Source of the DNA: Caulobacteraceae bacterium
GTDB lineage: Bacteria; Pseudomonadota; Alphaproteobacteria; Caulobacterales; Caulobacteraceae
DNA: 62,841 nucleotides
Assembly: GCA_947478785.1 (NCBI GenBank)
Contig: CANJXI010000009.1
Coordinates: 1 to 62,841 of the forward strand
Direction of reading: 5' to 3'
Shown here: positions 25,453 through 34,050 of the stretch, piece after piece
How positions within the stretch are numbered: the first letter of the stretch is position 1
Layout: every line of letters begins with the position of its first letter
Program-made: the position numbers and the translations under genes
Notes under the pieces: generated by a model
The model's database searches: none
Seen by the model: only the letters and a program-made list of their open reading frames with translations
Told to the model about the DNA's origin: nothing

Positions 25453-27201
25453 GTGTTCAACCGCCTAAGCACCATCGACTTGCCGCGGCGTCTGGAGGGC
25501 GTGGCGTCGCCACCGCTCGTCCAGCTGACCGTGGCGTTCATCCTGCTGGCCATCGTGGCGAGCGTGCGTCTCACGGTCGACGCCTTCACGCCGGGCGTCG
25601 CGCCATTCTCCCTGTTGTTCCCGGCGGTGCTCGTCGCGACGCTGACCGCCGGCTGGTTCTCCGGCGCAGTCTTGATGGTTGTGGGCGGTGTAGCCGCCTG
25701 GGGCTTCGTGATGGCGCCGCGTGGGCTGTTCGTCGTCAAGACGGCCTCGGATGCCGTCAGCCTGGCGCTCTACTTCATTTCGGCGGGCGCCATCGTAGCC
25801 TTCGCCGAAGCCCATCGGCGCAACACGCTTGCCCTGCGCGATAGCGAGGCGCGGATAGAGTTGGCCACGACGGCCGCGGGCGTCGGTGTCTGGGAATGGC
25901 GGCTGGCCACCCAAAACATGGTGTTTTCCGAGGAAGCCCGGGCGATCTGCGGCTTTCCGCCCGGGGAGCCCGTGACGGTGGCCATGGCTCTCGCCATGGT
26001 CCACCCGGACGACCGGGCGTTCACCCAGGCTCAGTCGCTGCGGGCGCGGGATCCCGAGGTCCGTGACATCGCGCCCTACGAATACCGGATCATCACGCCA
26101 GACGGGGAAGAACGATGGGTGGTGGCCACTGGCCGCACGGTGTTCAAGACAATCCGGGGGATTCAACACGCCACCCACTATGTCGGCGCCCTGCAGGATG
26201 TGACCGCGCGCAAACGGGCCGAGATCGAGCGTGCGGAGGGCGCGGCCCGCCTGCGACTGGCCATCGAGGCGGGGCGGATGGCTGTCTGGCAGGTGGACAT
26301 ACACAACGGCATCGCAACCAGTCCGGAGCTGAACCGGATCCTGGGCTTCGCCGACGAGGCGCAACCCACGACCGAGGACCTGCGCGCGCTCTATCTTCCC
26401 GGCGAGTACCAGCGGATACGCGATGTCGCCCAGGCTGCGATCGGGCGAGGTGAGCGGTATTTCGACGCCGAGTACCGGATACGCCGGCGGGACGGGGCGC
26501 TGCGCTGGCTGCTGTTGCGGGCGGAAATCGGTATGGACGATCGGGACCAGCCGCTGAGCGCCATCGGCGTATTGCTGGACATCACCGAGCGCAAGGATTC
26601 GGAGGAACGCCTGAAGCTGCTGGCCCGCGAGGTCGACCATCGGGCCAACAACCTGCTGGCCGTGGTGCAGAGCACGATCCAGCTCTCCCAGGCCCCGGAC
26701 GCGGATCTGCTCAAGTTGGTTCTGCTGGGACGGGTGAGCGCGCTCGGCCGGGCTCACCAGCTGCTCTCCGAGGCGCGCTGGGAGGGCGCCGACCTGCGCC
26801 GGCTGGTGGAGGAGGAATTGCTCGCGTTCAGCCTGGGCGAGGCGGCGCGGGTCTCCATCCGAGGTCCCGACGTAGCGCTCGCCCCGGCCGCCGCGCAGGC
26901 CATCGCCATGGCGCTGCACGAACTGGCCACCAACGCGGCGAAGTACGGCTCGCTATCGATGGTGGCCGGGCGGGTCGAGGTCTCCTGGACGCGGAAGGGC
27001 CATGGGCCTCTGATGATCGCCTGGGTGGAGACAGGCGGACCCGCGGTGGCGCCGCCGTCCCGCCGGGGCCTGGGCACCACCATGCTGGCGCGCGCGCTGT
27101 CGGGATCGCTGAAGGGCGCCGTGCGGCTGGACTGGCGGCCCGAGGGGCTGGTCTGCGAACTGGAACTGCCCAGCGCAGCGCTTGAGAGCGTAGGTCCGTA
27201 A
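25453..27201 (+). CDS. HWE-family sensor histidine kinase
   Basis: A kinase of about 582 residues. The N-terminal region has roughly four membrane helices of DUF4118 type (residues ~20-115), then two PAS domains (each ending in a GALQDVTARKRAE- or GVLLDITERKDSE-type motif), and a C-terminal HWE kinase. His396 lies in REVDHRANNLLAVVQ and the N-box is ALHELATNAAKYGSL. The start is uncertain: GTG 25453 follows AAAGGGGG, ATG 25429 lacks a ribosome-binding site, and GTG 25387 is furthest. HWE kinases sense light, redox or stress, often signalling through PhyR-type general stress regulators. No response regulator is adjacent. Promoter copy 2 begins nine bases after its stop codon. Confidence 0.9.
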   Translation: MFNRLSTIDLPRRLEGVASPPLVQLTVAFILLAIVASVRLTVDAFTPGVAPFSLLFPAVLVATLTAGWFSGAVLMVVGGVAAWGFVMAPRGLFVVKTASDAVSLALYFISAGAIVAFAEAHRRNTLALRDSEARIELATTAAGVGVWEWRLATQNMVFSEEARAICGFPPGEPVTVAMALAMVHPDDRAFTQAQSLRARDPEVRDIAPYEYRIITPDGEERWVVATGRTVFKTIRGIQHATHYVGALQDVTARKRAEIERAEGAARLRLAIEAGRMAVWQVDIHNGIATSPELNRILGFADEAQPTTEDLRALYLPGEYQRIRDVAQAAIGRGERYFDAEYRIRRRDGALRWLLLRAEIGMDDRDQPLSAIGVLLDITERKDSEERLKLLAREVDHRANNLLAVVQSTIQLSQAPDADLLKLVLLGRVSALGRAHQLLSEARWEGADLRRLVEEELLAFSLGEAARVSIRGPDVALAPAAAQAIAMALHELATNAAKYGSLSMVAGRVEVSWTRKGHGPLMIAWVETGGPAVAPPSRRGLGTTMLARALSGSLKGAVRLDWRPEGLVCELELPSAALESVGP

Positions 27202-27210
27202 ATGTTTCTA

Positions 27211-27269
27211 TTTTGTTCTTGACGGCCGCGCGCGTTTTTGCTAGAGTTTCGTCAGCGTTGATTGGTGCG
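27211..27269 (+). promoter_or_regulatory. duplicated promoter/leader element, copy 2
   Basis: The second copy of the element at 20523-20582: TTGACGG at 27219-27225 and GCTAGAGT at 27240-27247, then the identical TTTCGTCAGCGTTGATTGGTGCG stretch (outlined here). It lies directly between the kinase stop and the portal gene, so it most likely drives the portal-coat transcript. Similarity ends at 27269, and the remaining 122-base leader differs from that of copy 1. Confidence 0.75.
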
Positions 27270-27391
27270 CCCGCCGCTCTGCGGTGAGGCCGTCGTCCGC
27301 TCCTTCCGACTGACCGTCGTGGCCTGATGCGAGGCCGCCTTTCCAACCGCCGGGCTCGCTCGCGCGGGCGTTTGCATATGGGGCCACAGCC

Positions 27392-29293
27392 TTGTCCGAC
27401 GACGACATCCTGAAAGAGGCCCGCGAGGCGTTCGACCGCGTCGCCGACGCCGAGGCCGAGAACCGGCGCGAGGCGCTGGACGACCTGCGGTTCGCAAGGC
27501 TGGGCGAGCAGTGGCCGCCGCAGATCCGGCGCGAGCGGGAACTGGACGGGCGGCCGTGCCTGACCATCAACCGGCTGCCGGCTTTCATCCGCCAGGTGGT
27601 CAACGACGCGCGCCAGAACAAGCCGGCCATTGTCACCCATCCGGTGGACGATCGGGCCGATCCCGAGACGGCCGAGGTGTTCAACGGCCTGATCCGCCAC
27701 ATCGAGCAGTCGAGCGACGCGGAGGTGGCCTATGACACCGCGCTCGACTTCGCGGTCACCGGCGGCTTCGGCTATTTCCGGATCAACACCCGCTATGCGT
27801 CCGACGACGGCTTCGACCAGGACCTGGTGGTGGAGCGGGTGGCCAATCCGTTCTCGATCTACGGCGACCCGGACTCGCTGGCCGCGGATTCGGCCGACTG
27901 GAACTCCGCCTTCGTGGTGGACACCTTGCCCAAGGCCGCCTTCGGGGCGCGCTGGAAGGGGGCCGATCCGGTTAACTGGTCGGCGGACGACTATGCGGCG
28001 CTGAGCGGGCCGTGGCTCGATGGCGAGCGGGTCATGGTGGCCGAACACTGGCGGCGCGAGGCGGTGAAGCGCACGATCGTGGCGCTCTCCGACGGCCAGG
28101 TGGTGGAACTCGCGGTCTACGAAAAGCAGAAGGCGATGTTCGACGCGCTCGGTGTCAGCGTGGTCGGCCGGCCGCGCGAGGTGGCGAGCCACAAGGTGAC
28201 GCAGCGGATCCTGACCGGCGCCGAGGTGCTGGAGACCGTGGAGTGGGCCGGCAAGTTCATCCCCATCGTGCCGGTCTATGGCGAGGAACTGCACGTGGAC
28301 GGCCGCCGGCGCCTGCGCGGCCTGGTGCGCGACGCCAAGGACCCGCAGCGGATGTTCAACTACTGGCGCACGACGTCCACGGAGCTGGTGGCGCTGGCGC
28401 CCAAGACGCCGTTCATCGGCCGCAAGGGGGCCTTCGAAACCGACAGCGCCAAATGGTCCACCGCCAACACCCAGACCCACGCCTATATCGAATACGACGG
28501 GCCGGAGCCGCCCATGCGCCAGCAGTTCGCTGGCCCGCCCGTGGGAGCGATGCAGGAGGCGATGAGTGCATCGGACGACATGAAGTCGATCATGGGTCTC
28601 TATGACGCCAGCCTGGGCGCGCGGTCGAACGAGACCTCCGGGCGGGCGATCATGGCTCGCCAGCGCGAAGGCGACGTCTCGACCTTCCACTACATCGACA
28701 ACCTGAACCGGGCGATGCGGCACGCCGGGCGGATCCTGCTGGACCTGATCCCGAAGGTCTATGCGACGCCCAGGGTGATCCGCGTGCTGGGACCGGACGG
28801 CAAGGCCAAGGCCGTGCCGGTCAACCAGCCGGCCGCGCTGGGGCAGGGGGCCTCGCCGCAGGCCGATCCGCTGGGACAGGCGCGCAAGGTCGAGAAGATC
28901 TACGACCTGACCGTCGGCAAGTACGACCTGGTGGTCCGCGCGGGGCCGAGCTTCACCAGTCGGCGGGAAGAGGCGGCCAGCCAGATGATCGAGCTGATCC
29001 GCGCCTATCCGGTCGCGGCGCCGGTGCTGGGCGATTTGCTGGCCAAGAACCTGGACTGGCCGGGCGCCGACGAGGTGGCGGGCCGGCTGGAGGCCATGCT
29101 GCCGCCGCAGGCGCGCGGCGCGGCGCCGGAACTTCAGGCGACGCAGGCGCAGATGGCGAAGCTCGCCCAGGCGCTGAACGCGGCCAAGGCGCAGATCGCC
29201 GCCCTGCAGCAGGATCGCAGTCACGAGGCGAGGAAGCTCGAGATCGAGGCGTTCGAGGCGGAGACTAATCGGTTGAGGGCCACGCGATCATGA
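27392..29293 (+). CDS. phage portal protein (P22-like)
   Basis: A 633-residue portal protein. The N-terminal region (LTINRLPAFIRQVVNDAR, HPVDDRADPETAEVFNGL) and the FSIYGDPDS and VERVANPFS strands match the P22-type portal family. The C-terminal ~100 residues are long helices rich in Gln/Ala, as in the P22 barrel. Twelve copies would form the DNA entry ring at one capsid vertex and bind the terminase. It starts at TTG 27392, as the nearby ATG 27378 is out of frame. It is the first gene of the head operon after promoter copy 2 and shows no frameshift. Confidence 0.9.
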   Translation: MSDDDILKEAREAFDRVADAEAENRREALDDLRFARLGEQWPPQIRRERELDGRPCLTINRLPAFIRQVVNDARQNKPAIVTHPVDDRADPETAEVFNGLIRHIEQSSDAEVAYDTALDFAVTGGFGYFRINTRYASDDGFDQDLVVERVANPFSIYGDPDSLAADSADWNSAFVVDTLPKAAFGARWKGADPVNWSADDYAALSGPWLDGERVMVAEHWRREAVKRTIVALSDGQVVELAVYEKQKAMFDALGVSVVGRPREVASHKVTQRILTGAEVLETVEWAGKFIPIVPVYGEELHVDGRRRLRGLVRDAKDPQRMFNYWRTTSTELVALAPKTPFIGRKGAFETDSAKWSTANTQTHAYIEYDGPEPPMRQQFAGPPVGAMQEAMSASDDMKSIMGLYDASLGARSNETSGRAIMARQREGDVSTFHYIDNLNRAMRHAGRILLDLIPKVYATPRVIRVLGPDGKAKAVPVNQPAALGQGASPQADPLGQARKVEKIYDLTVGKYDLVVRAGPSFTSRREEAASQMIELIRAYPVAAPVLGDLLAKNLDWPGADEVAGRLEAMLPPQARGAAPELQATQAQMAKLAQALNAAKAQIAALQQDRSHEARKLEIEAFEAETNRLRATRS

Positions 29294-29328
29294 GCGTGGC
29301 GATGGCGGAGGCTTGTCAAAGCGCAGGT

Positions 29329-29967
29329 CTAGCCGGTCAGGGACGAACGTGTTGCAGCCCGGTCATGGCGCGAACGGTAGACCTCGATCGCGCCGCGAGT
29401 CAGCGCGTAGACACCGAAACCGGATAGGCCAACGACGAGCGCCCCGGTGGCGATCCAGTAAGGGCCACCCCGCGAGATCTCGCGAAGGCCGAGCCGGAGG
29501 AACAGCAGGCCCATCAGGAATATGCCGCAGCACCCCAAGGCCCCCATACCCATGAGAATGGCGCGTGGCCTGGGCGGGAGCTTGCGATCGTTCAAAGCGA
29601 ACACCTGACCGCCCACACCCCAGATCACCAGAACCGGGAAGCCGAAAAGGATGGCGGGCATTTCGTACAGCGGCCCACCGGGGAGGAACAGAATCGACGG
29701 GGCCGCGCCGATCAGCAGGGCGGCAAGCGCCACCCATGGCCGGCCGGGTTCGTGACGCATGAGGATTCCCCAGATGAGCAGGGGCGTGAAGATCACGTAG
29801 TAACCCAGCCAAAAAATCCCGAGCATCGACAACATGCCCGGGTCCTTCAGGCCTATGAGCAAGCCGGCGATGGCCAAGAGCGGGGCGTAAACGAGGCCGT
29901 TCACGACGTCCCACTCCCAAAAGAAATCCCATTGGCCCGGCGGCTCTTTCAAAGGGTCGTTCTTCAT
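29329..29967 (-). CDS. multi-pass membrane protein of unknown function
   Basis: A protein of about 212 residues with five or six hydrophobic helices (for example VYAPLLAIAGLLIGL, MLGIFWLGYYVIFTPLLIW, and a C-terminal IATGALVVGLSGFGVYAL). The hydrophilic N-terminus is MKNDPLKEPPGQWDFFWEWD. ATG 29967 is preferred; ATG 30012 in the same frame is possible. It is antisense to the phage operon, lying between portal and scaffold genes. Such isolated antisense genes are often cargo. No family is recognised. Confidence 0.65.
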   Translation of the reverse strand: MKNDPLKEPPGQWDFFWEWDVVNGLVYAPLLAIAGLLIGLKDPGMLSMLGIFWLGYYVIFTPLLIWGILMRHEPGRPWVALAALLIGAAPSILFLPGGPLYEMPAILFGFPVLVIWGVGGQVFALNDRKLPPRPRAILMGMGALGCCGIFLMGLLFLRLGLREISRGGPYWIATGALVVGLSGFGVYALTRGAIEVYRSRHDRAATRSSLTG

Positions 29968-30023
29968 CCGTTCCAGGATACCGGCCGATCTCAAATATTC
30001 AACCACAACCATGGAGATGCGCG

Positions 30024-30440
30024 ATGGCGGACGATAGCCGCAAGCGTGGCGTCCTGCCCTCAGCCGAACAAGCCGCCGGCGGCATGTTGGCTGGCCACGA
30101 CAAGGCGATGGAGCTTTTAGGCGAGTGGGCCCTACGGGAAACGCCCCGGATGGCGCGCCTTGTCGCCAAGCGCATCCCTGGCGCGCCGGGCCTGGTCTAC
30201 GACGCGGCCGGCCTCGTGGGGGCGGATGATCGTTGGCGGGCCGGGTTCGGCCTCGCTGGCAGCCTTCTGGGAGGCGCATCGGGCGCCGGATTTGGCGCGC
30301 TGGCCGGTGGCGTGAATGCGCCGATCGGCGCGGCGATCGGCTCCGCTTACGGCGATAAGCTCGCCACGGAATATTACGACGACCATCGACGCCAGATCGA
30401 CGCGACAAAGCGCTGGGTGGCCGACCACCTCATCCACTAA
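30024..30440 (+). CDS. glycine-zipper protein of the head operon
   Basis: A 138-residue protein starting MADDSRKRGVLPSAEQAAGG after a GGAGAT site. Its middle (residues ~75-110) is a glycine/alanine-zipper hydrophobic stretch (AGSLLGGASGAGFGALAGG) that could insert in membranes or pack against other subunits. The C-terminus is charged. No named family. It could be an ejection-type or minor head protein, but that is not shown. Confidence 0.6.
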   Translation: MADDSRKRGVLPSAEQAAGGMLAGHDKAMELLGEWALRETPRMARLVAKRIPGAPGLVYDAAGLVGADDRWRAGFGLAGSLLGGASGAGFGALAGGVNAPIGAAIGSAYGDKLATEYYDDHRRQIDATKRWVADHLIH

Positions 30441-30530
30441 CCCGCCCGCACGCACCAAGCGATCTGGGATGCGTCGAGACGCAACTTGGCTTGCAACAGC
30501 GCCGATGCGCCAGGCTCCCGAAAGGACATC

Positions 30531-31364
30531 ATGGAAGACGAAGACGCCATCATCGCGGGCGAGGGCGACCTTGCGCGTGCTCGAGACCTGGCCGGACAAG
30601 ACGCCGGCGACCGGGAACCGCAAGACGCGCCAGACGAGCCCTTCGAACTCGAGTTGGACGGACAGGTCCACACCCTGCCGGGGGTGCTTAAGGGCGCGTT
30701 CCTTCGGCAGGCCGACTACACTCGCAAGACCCAGGAGTTGGCGGAGCACCGCCGGGCGGCCGAGGCCGAGCGCCGGGCCCTGGCGGAGCATCGCCAGGCG
30801 CTCGAGGGCGCCGGCGGCGACCGGGCGCACCTGGCGGCGCTGGACCGCCAGATCGAGGACTTCGCCGGCGCAGACTGGCAGGCGATCGCCCAGGCCGATC
30901 CCGGGCGAGCGCAGGCGTTGTGGGCGCAGTTCGAGCAGACCCGGGCGCTGCGCGAGGAGTACGCCTATGCGCTGAGCCACCACGAGGCGCGTGGCCAGTT
31001 GCAGGCGGCGCGCGAGGCCGCCGAACGGATGTCGGAGACCGGCCGGGTGCTGCGCCAGGAGATCGAAGGCTGGTCGCCGGAAGTGGCGAACAAGCTGGTG
31101 GAATACGCCCAGGCGTTCGGAGTCACCCTTGAGGAACTGTCACAGGCGGCCGATCCCAGGCTCTGGAAGATGCTGCACAAGGCCTATCAGGCCGACCAGG
31201 CCGGTCAGGATGCCGGGGTCGCGCAGCGGACGGCGCAGGCCCAGGCCGTACGTCCCGCGGTGCAGGTCAGCGGCGCGGCGGCCGGTGGCGGCGGTGTGCG
31301 AGACGAACTCGCGACCAAGGAATGGATGGCCCGCCGCAATACCCAATTGGCGAGGGGACGCTAG
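30531..31364 (+). CDS. putative phage scaffolding protein
   Basis: A 277-residue, very acidic and helical protein starting MEDEDAIIAGEGDLARARD. It has long coiled-coil-like stretches (LAEHRRAAEAERRALAEHRQ) and a Gly/Ala-rich hinge before a C-terminal helical tail (DELATKEWMARRNTQLARGR). Size, charge and location between the portal and coat genes fit a scaffolding protein that guides procapsid assembly and is then released. P22 scaffolds are similar in nature, but sequence identity cannot be judged here. An AAAGGA site lies before ATG 30531. Confidence 0.75.
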   Translation: MEDEDAIIAGEGDLARARDLAGQDAGDREPQDAPDEPFELELDGQVHTLPGVLKGAFLRQADYTRKTQELAEHRRAAEAERRALAEHRQALEGAGGDRAHLAALDRQIEDFAGADWQAIAQADPGRAQALWAQFEQTRALREEYAYALSHHEARGQLQAAREAAERMSETGRVLRQEIEGWSPEVANKLVEYAQAFGVTLEELSQAADPRLWKMLHKAYQADQAGQDAGVAQRTAQAQAVRPAVQVSGAAAGGGGVRDELATKEWMARRNTQLARGR

Positions 31365-31366
31365 GG

Positions 31367-31915
31367 ATGGCTGGCTTCGACGGCTTCATGAACGGCTTGC
31401 GGACAAGGGTGCAGCAGGCGATCGGCGACAATGCGCTGGTGTTGTCCCAGTACGGGGCCGGGCCGCAGACGGGATCGGCGAGGCCACCGGAGACGCAGTG
31501 GTGGAACCTGCCAGCGAAGTACGCGGCGGCGCAGCGTATCAAGGCGGACGTTCTGCGGAATTACCCAGGGTGGAATGACGCCGGTGACGCCGCGCGTCAC
31601 GCCGAACCTTCCCGGCGAATGGCGAGCGAGATCGATCCGACTACCGCATTTTTCGCAGGCGCCGCCCATGAGGCGGAAAACACCATTCCGTCTGAACTGG
31701 CGCAATTTGCGCCGGGTTTCTTGCAAGCGCACGCGCGGGAGAATTGGCACGGACAAGGGACGCCAGAACGCTTGATGGACGAGCGCAACAATGCGGAGGG
31801 ACGGCGCGCGGCGAGGGAACATCGTCTGGTTGACCCCGCCCGACTGCAGACGAGTCCCGCGGGACCTGTCCCGCCGTCCGCGCCCTATCAACAACATCGG
31901 CCGCGCGTCCGATGA
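31367..31915 (+). CDS. metal-hydrolase-like (DUF6973-like) protein between scaffold and coat genes
   Basis: A 182-residue protein starting MAGFDGFMNGLRTRVQQAIG, two bases after the scaffold stop. It carries an ordered set of motifs: NDAGDAARHAEPSRRMA, then GAAHEAENT, then ERLMDERNNAEGRRAA. This D-x-x-RH ... AHE ... MDxxNNxxGR order resembles a conserved domain (DUF6973 in my memory) with likely metal ligands or catalytic His/Glu/Asp/Asn. Members occur in phage and toxin-like proteins. If active it could cut peptidoglycan or another polymer during entry or release, but no activity is shown. The C-terminus is Pro/Arg-rich. Confidence 0.6.
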   Translation: MAGFDGFMNGLRTRVQQAIGDNALVLSQYGAGPQTGSARPPETQWWNLPAKYAAAQRIKADVLRNYPGWNDAGDAARHAEPSRRMASEIDPTTAFFAGAAHEAENTIPSELAQFAPGFLQAHARENWHGQGTPERLMDERNNAEGRRAAREHRLVDPARLQTSPAGPVPPSAPYQQHRPRVR

Positions 31916-32035
31916 GCCATGGCGAAGGTTACGGAAGTTCCAGTTCCCAATTCGTTCCGATTTTCGTAGATTTGGAAGCGGACGGAGAGGGCGGATCGTG
32001 GCTGTCGAGGTGAAGGCCGGGAGCGGGAGGGCGTC

Positions 32036-32356
32036 GTGCGCCGGAGCCTCAATTTTGCGGGCGGGTTCCTCGCAGGACTGCTCCTGATCCCTCTTGTAGG
32101 CCTCGCCGCCGCGGTGGTGCTTCTGTTGTCGCCCGACGGATGGCGCAGGTCTGAGCAGGCGTCTTTGTTGACGACAACTGGCGCCGACATTTCGCGGGCT
32201 GGCGGCGCTGTCGTGAAGGTCGAGCGCCCAGCGGACGTGCTACGCCAGGACTGTCGCGACCTTTGCGACGACCTGCGGCTCGAAGACAAGCGCGGTCAGT
32301 TGAAGGCTATGGCGCCTGGTCGCATCGCTGGATCATCGCCGGCGCGCATCCGTTGA
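32036..32356 (+). CDS. small membrane-anchored hypothetical protein
   Basis: A 106-residue protein starting at GTG 32036 after GGGAGGGC. It has one N-terminal membrane helix (FLAGLLLIPLVGLAAAVVLLL) and a polar tail with a CRDLCDDLRLEDKRG segment. No family is recognised. It starts 120 bases after the DUF6973-like gene and is followed by a noncoding or degraded stretch. It may be a minor phage protein or a remnant. Confidence 0.5.
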   Translation: MRRSLNFAGGFLAGLLLIPLVGLAAAVVLLLSPDGWRRSEQASLLTTTGADISRAGGAVVKVERPADVLRQDCRDLCDDLRLEDKRGQLKAMAPGRIAGSSPARIR

Positions 32357-32761
32357 AGATCGCCGTGAGCGACCGCATCGGCCGTCTCGCCTGGCAGCGG
32401 GGTGGCGAGGTTCGCTCGCGTTAACAACCCCATCGCGGCAGGCGATAAGAAGCTCAATGTCGAAGCCGACTGACTTGATCGGATGCTCAAGCCAGGGGGC
32501 CTGGACGCCGTGGCCGTGCCTTTTTGAAATGTTTGGAGCGGCCTGACCAAGTCCGTCCGCAAACCCTACGATAATCTGGAACGCCTGATCGGCCGCGCGG
32601 AGGTTCCGCCAACCGCCGGCAGCATGTGAACCAAGACTCCACCAAGTTGAAATCACGCCGCAGCCGGCTGAACGGCCGGCGGCCGCCGAGCACGCGCCCC
32701 AAGCGCCTCGGCGGCTCTCACGCGGCTCCCAATCCACCTCAATCCGAAAGGACCGACAGAA
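32357..32761. other. 405-base gap with possible gene debris before the coat gene
   Basis: No intact gene is supported. One frame ends DRMLKPGGLDAVAVPF before a stop near 32525, resembling the end of a methyltransferase-like sequence. Another short frame (KPYDNLERLIGRAE) ends at a TGA near 32627. I see no promoter, and the coat gene has its own AAAGGA site. The stretch could be gene debris left by a deletion. Confidence 0.45.
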
Positions 32762-33970
32762 ATGTCCAATGCCTTCCTCACGCCGACCGCGGTGACCCGC
32801 GAGGCGCTGCGCGTGTTGCACCAGAAGCTCAACTTCGTGGGCTCGATCACGCGCGAATACGACGACAGCTTCGCCCGCCAGGGCGCCAAGGTGGGCGACA
32901 CCCTGAAGGTGCGCCTGCCCAACCAGTACACGGTGCGCAGCGGCTCGGCGCTGCTCGCCCAGGACACCACGGAAACCGCGGTGGACCTGAAGGTCTCCAC
33001 CCAGAAGGGCGTCGACCTGAACTTCACCTCGGTCGACCTGACGATGAATCTGGACGACTTTTCCGAGCGGGTGCTGGAGCCCGCCATGAGCGTGCTGGCC
33101 GCCAACATCGAGGCGGACGCCATGAGCATGTACAAGGACGTCTTCAACGAGGTGATCGGCGCCGGTCCGGCCACGTTCACGCGGGTGCTGCAAGGCCGCA
33201 AGGTGCTGGTCGACAACCTGGCCCCGTTGAACGCGCGGACCTGCAACCTCAACACCCAGGACAACGTCGATCTGGTGGACGCGCTGAAGGGGCTGTTCAA
33301 CGACCAGACCACGGTCGCCAAGCAGAACCGCGAAGGCTTCATGGGCCGGACCGCCGGGTTCGACTTCATGGAGAACACCCTTTGGCCGTCGCACACCGTG
33401 GGCACCAAGGCCGGGACGCCGCTGACCAATGGCGCGGCTCAAAGCGGCGCTTCGCTGATCACCGACGGGTGGACGGCGTCCTCGGCGATCCTGAACCGCG
33501 GTGACGTCTTCACTATCGCCGGGGTATTCCGGGTGCATCCGGAGACCAAACAATCGACGGGGATCCTGCAGCCCTTCGTGGTCACCGATGTCGCGGGCGT
33601 CAGCTCCAATGGCGCGGGCCAGGCGACGATCACGATCTCGCCGCCGATCGTCGGCCCGGCTGGCACGCCGCCCAATCAGAACGTCAGCGCGCTGCCGGCC
33701 GACAATGTGGCGATCAGCGTCAACGGCGTGAGCGCGACGGCGCATGGCGTCTCGATGGCCTATCAGAAGGGGGCGTTCGCCTTCGCCTCGGCGGACATGG
33801 TGATGCCGCGGGGCGTCGATTTCGCCGCCCGCGAGGTGTTCGACGGGGTGTCGATGCGGATCGTGCGCCAGTACGACATCAGCAACGACAAGTTCCCGTG
33901 CCGGCTGGACGTGCTCTACGGCTACAAGACCATCCGGCCGCAACTCGCCTGCCGCCTGGCGAACAACTAG
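32762..33970 (+). CDS. major capsid protein (P22 coat-like)
   Basis: A 402-residue protein of the HK97 fold, P22 gp5-like branch. The N-terminus (LTPTAVTREALRVLHQKLN), REYDDSFARQGAKVGDTLKV and the following TVR and DLKVSTQKGVDLNF strands match that family. A long inserted, beta-rich segment follows (residues ~200-320: ILNRGDVFTIAGVF, ATITISPP), as in the P22 insertion domain. Hundreds of copies would form the procapsid around the scaffold. The gene is intact. Confidence 0.9.
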   Translation: MSNAFLTPTAVTREALRVLHQKLNFVGSITREYDDSFARQGAKVGDTLKVRLPNQYTVRSGSALLAQDTTETAVDLKVSTQKGVDLNFTSVDLTMNLDDFSERVLEPAMSVLAANIEADAMSMYKDVFNEVIGAGPATFTRVLQGRKVLVDNLAPLNARTCNLNTQDNVDLVDALKGLFNDQTTVAKQNREGFMGRTAGFDFMENTLWPSHTVGTKAGTPLTNGAAQSGASLITDGWTASSAILNRGDVFTIAGVFRVHPETKQSTGILQPFVVTDVAGVSSNGAGQATITISPPIVGPAGTPPNQNVSALPADNVAISVNGVSATAHGVSMAYQKGAFAFASADMVMPRGVDFAAREVFDGVSMRIVRQYDISNDKFPCRLDVLYGYKTIRPQLACRLANN

Positions 33971-34050
33971 CGGCCTGATCGGCTGGCCCTACTCGGGCGG
34001 TCGGCGATGGCCGCCCGAGACCCTTTCCAACAGTTCTGATCGAGGCGCCG

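Noticed and set aside
26828..29224. 798-residue minus-strand open frame opposite the portal and the kinase end
   Set aside because: Antisense shadow with random-like composition; it crosses promoter copy 2 and two real genes.
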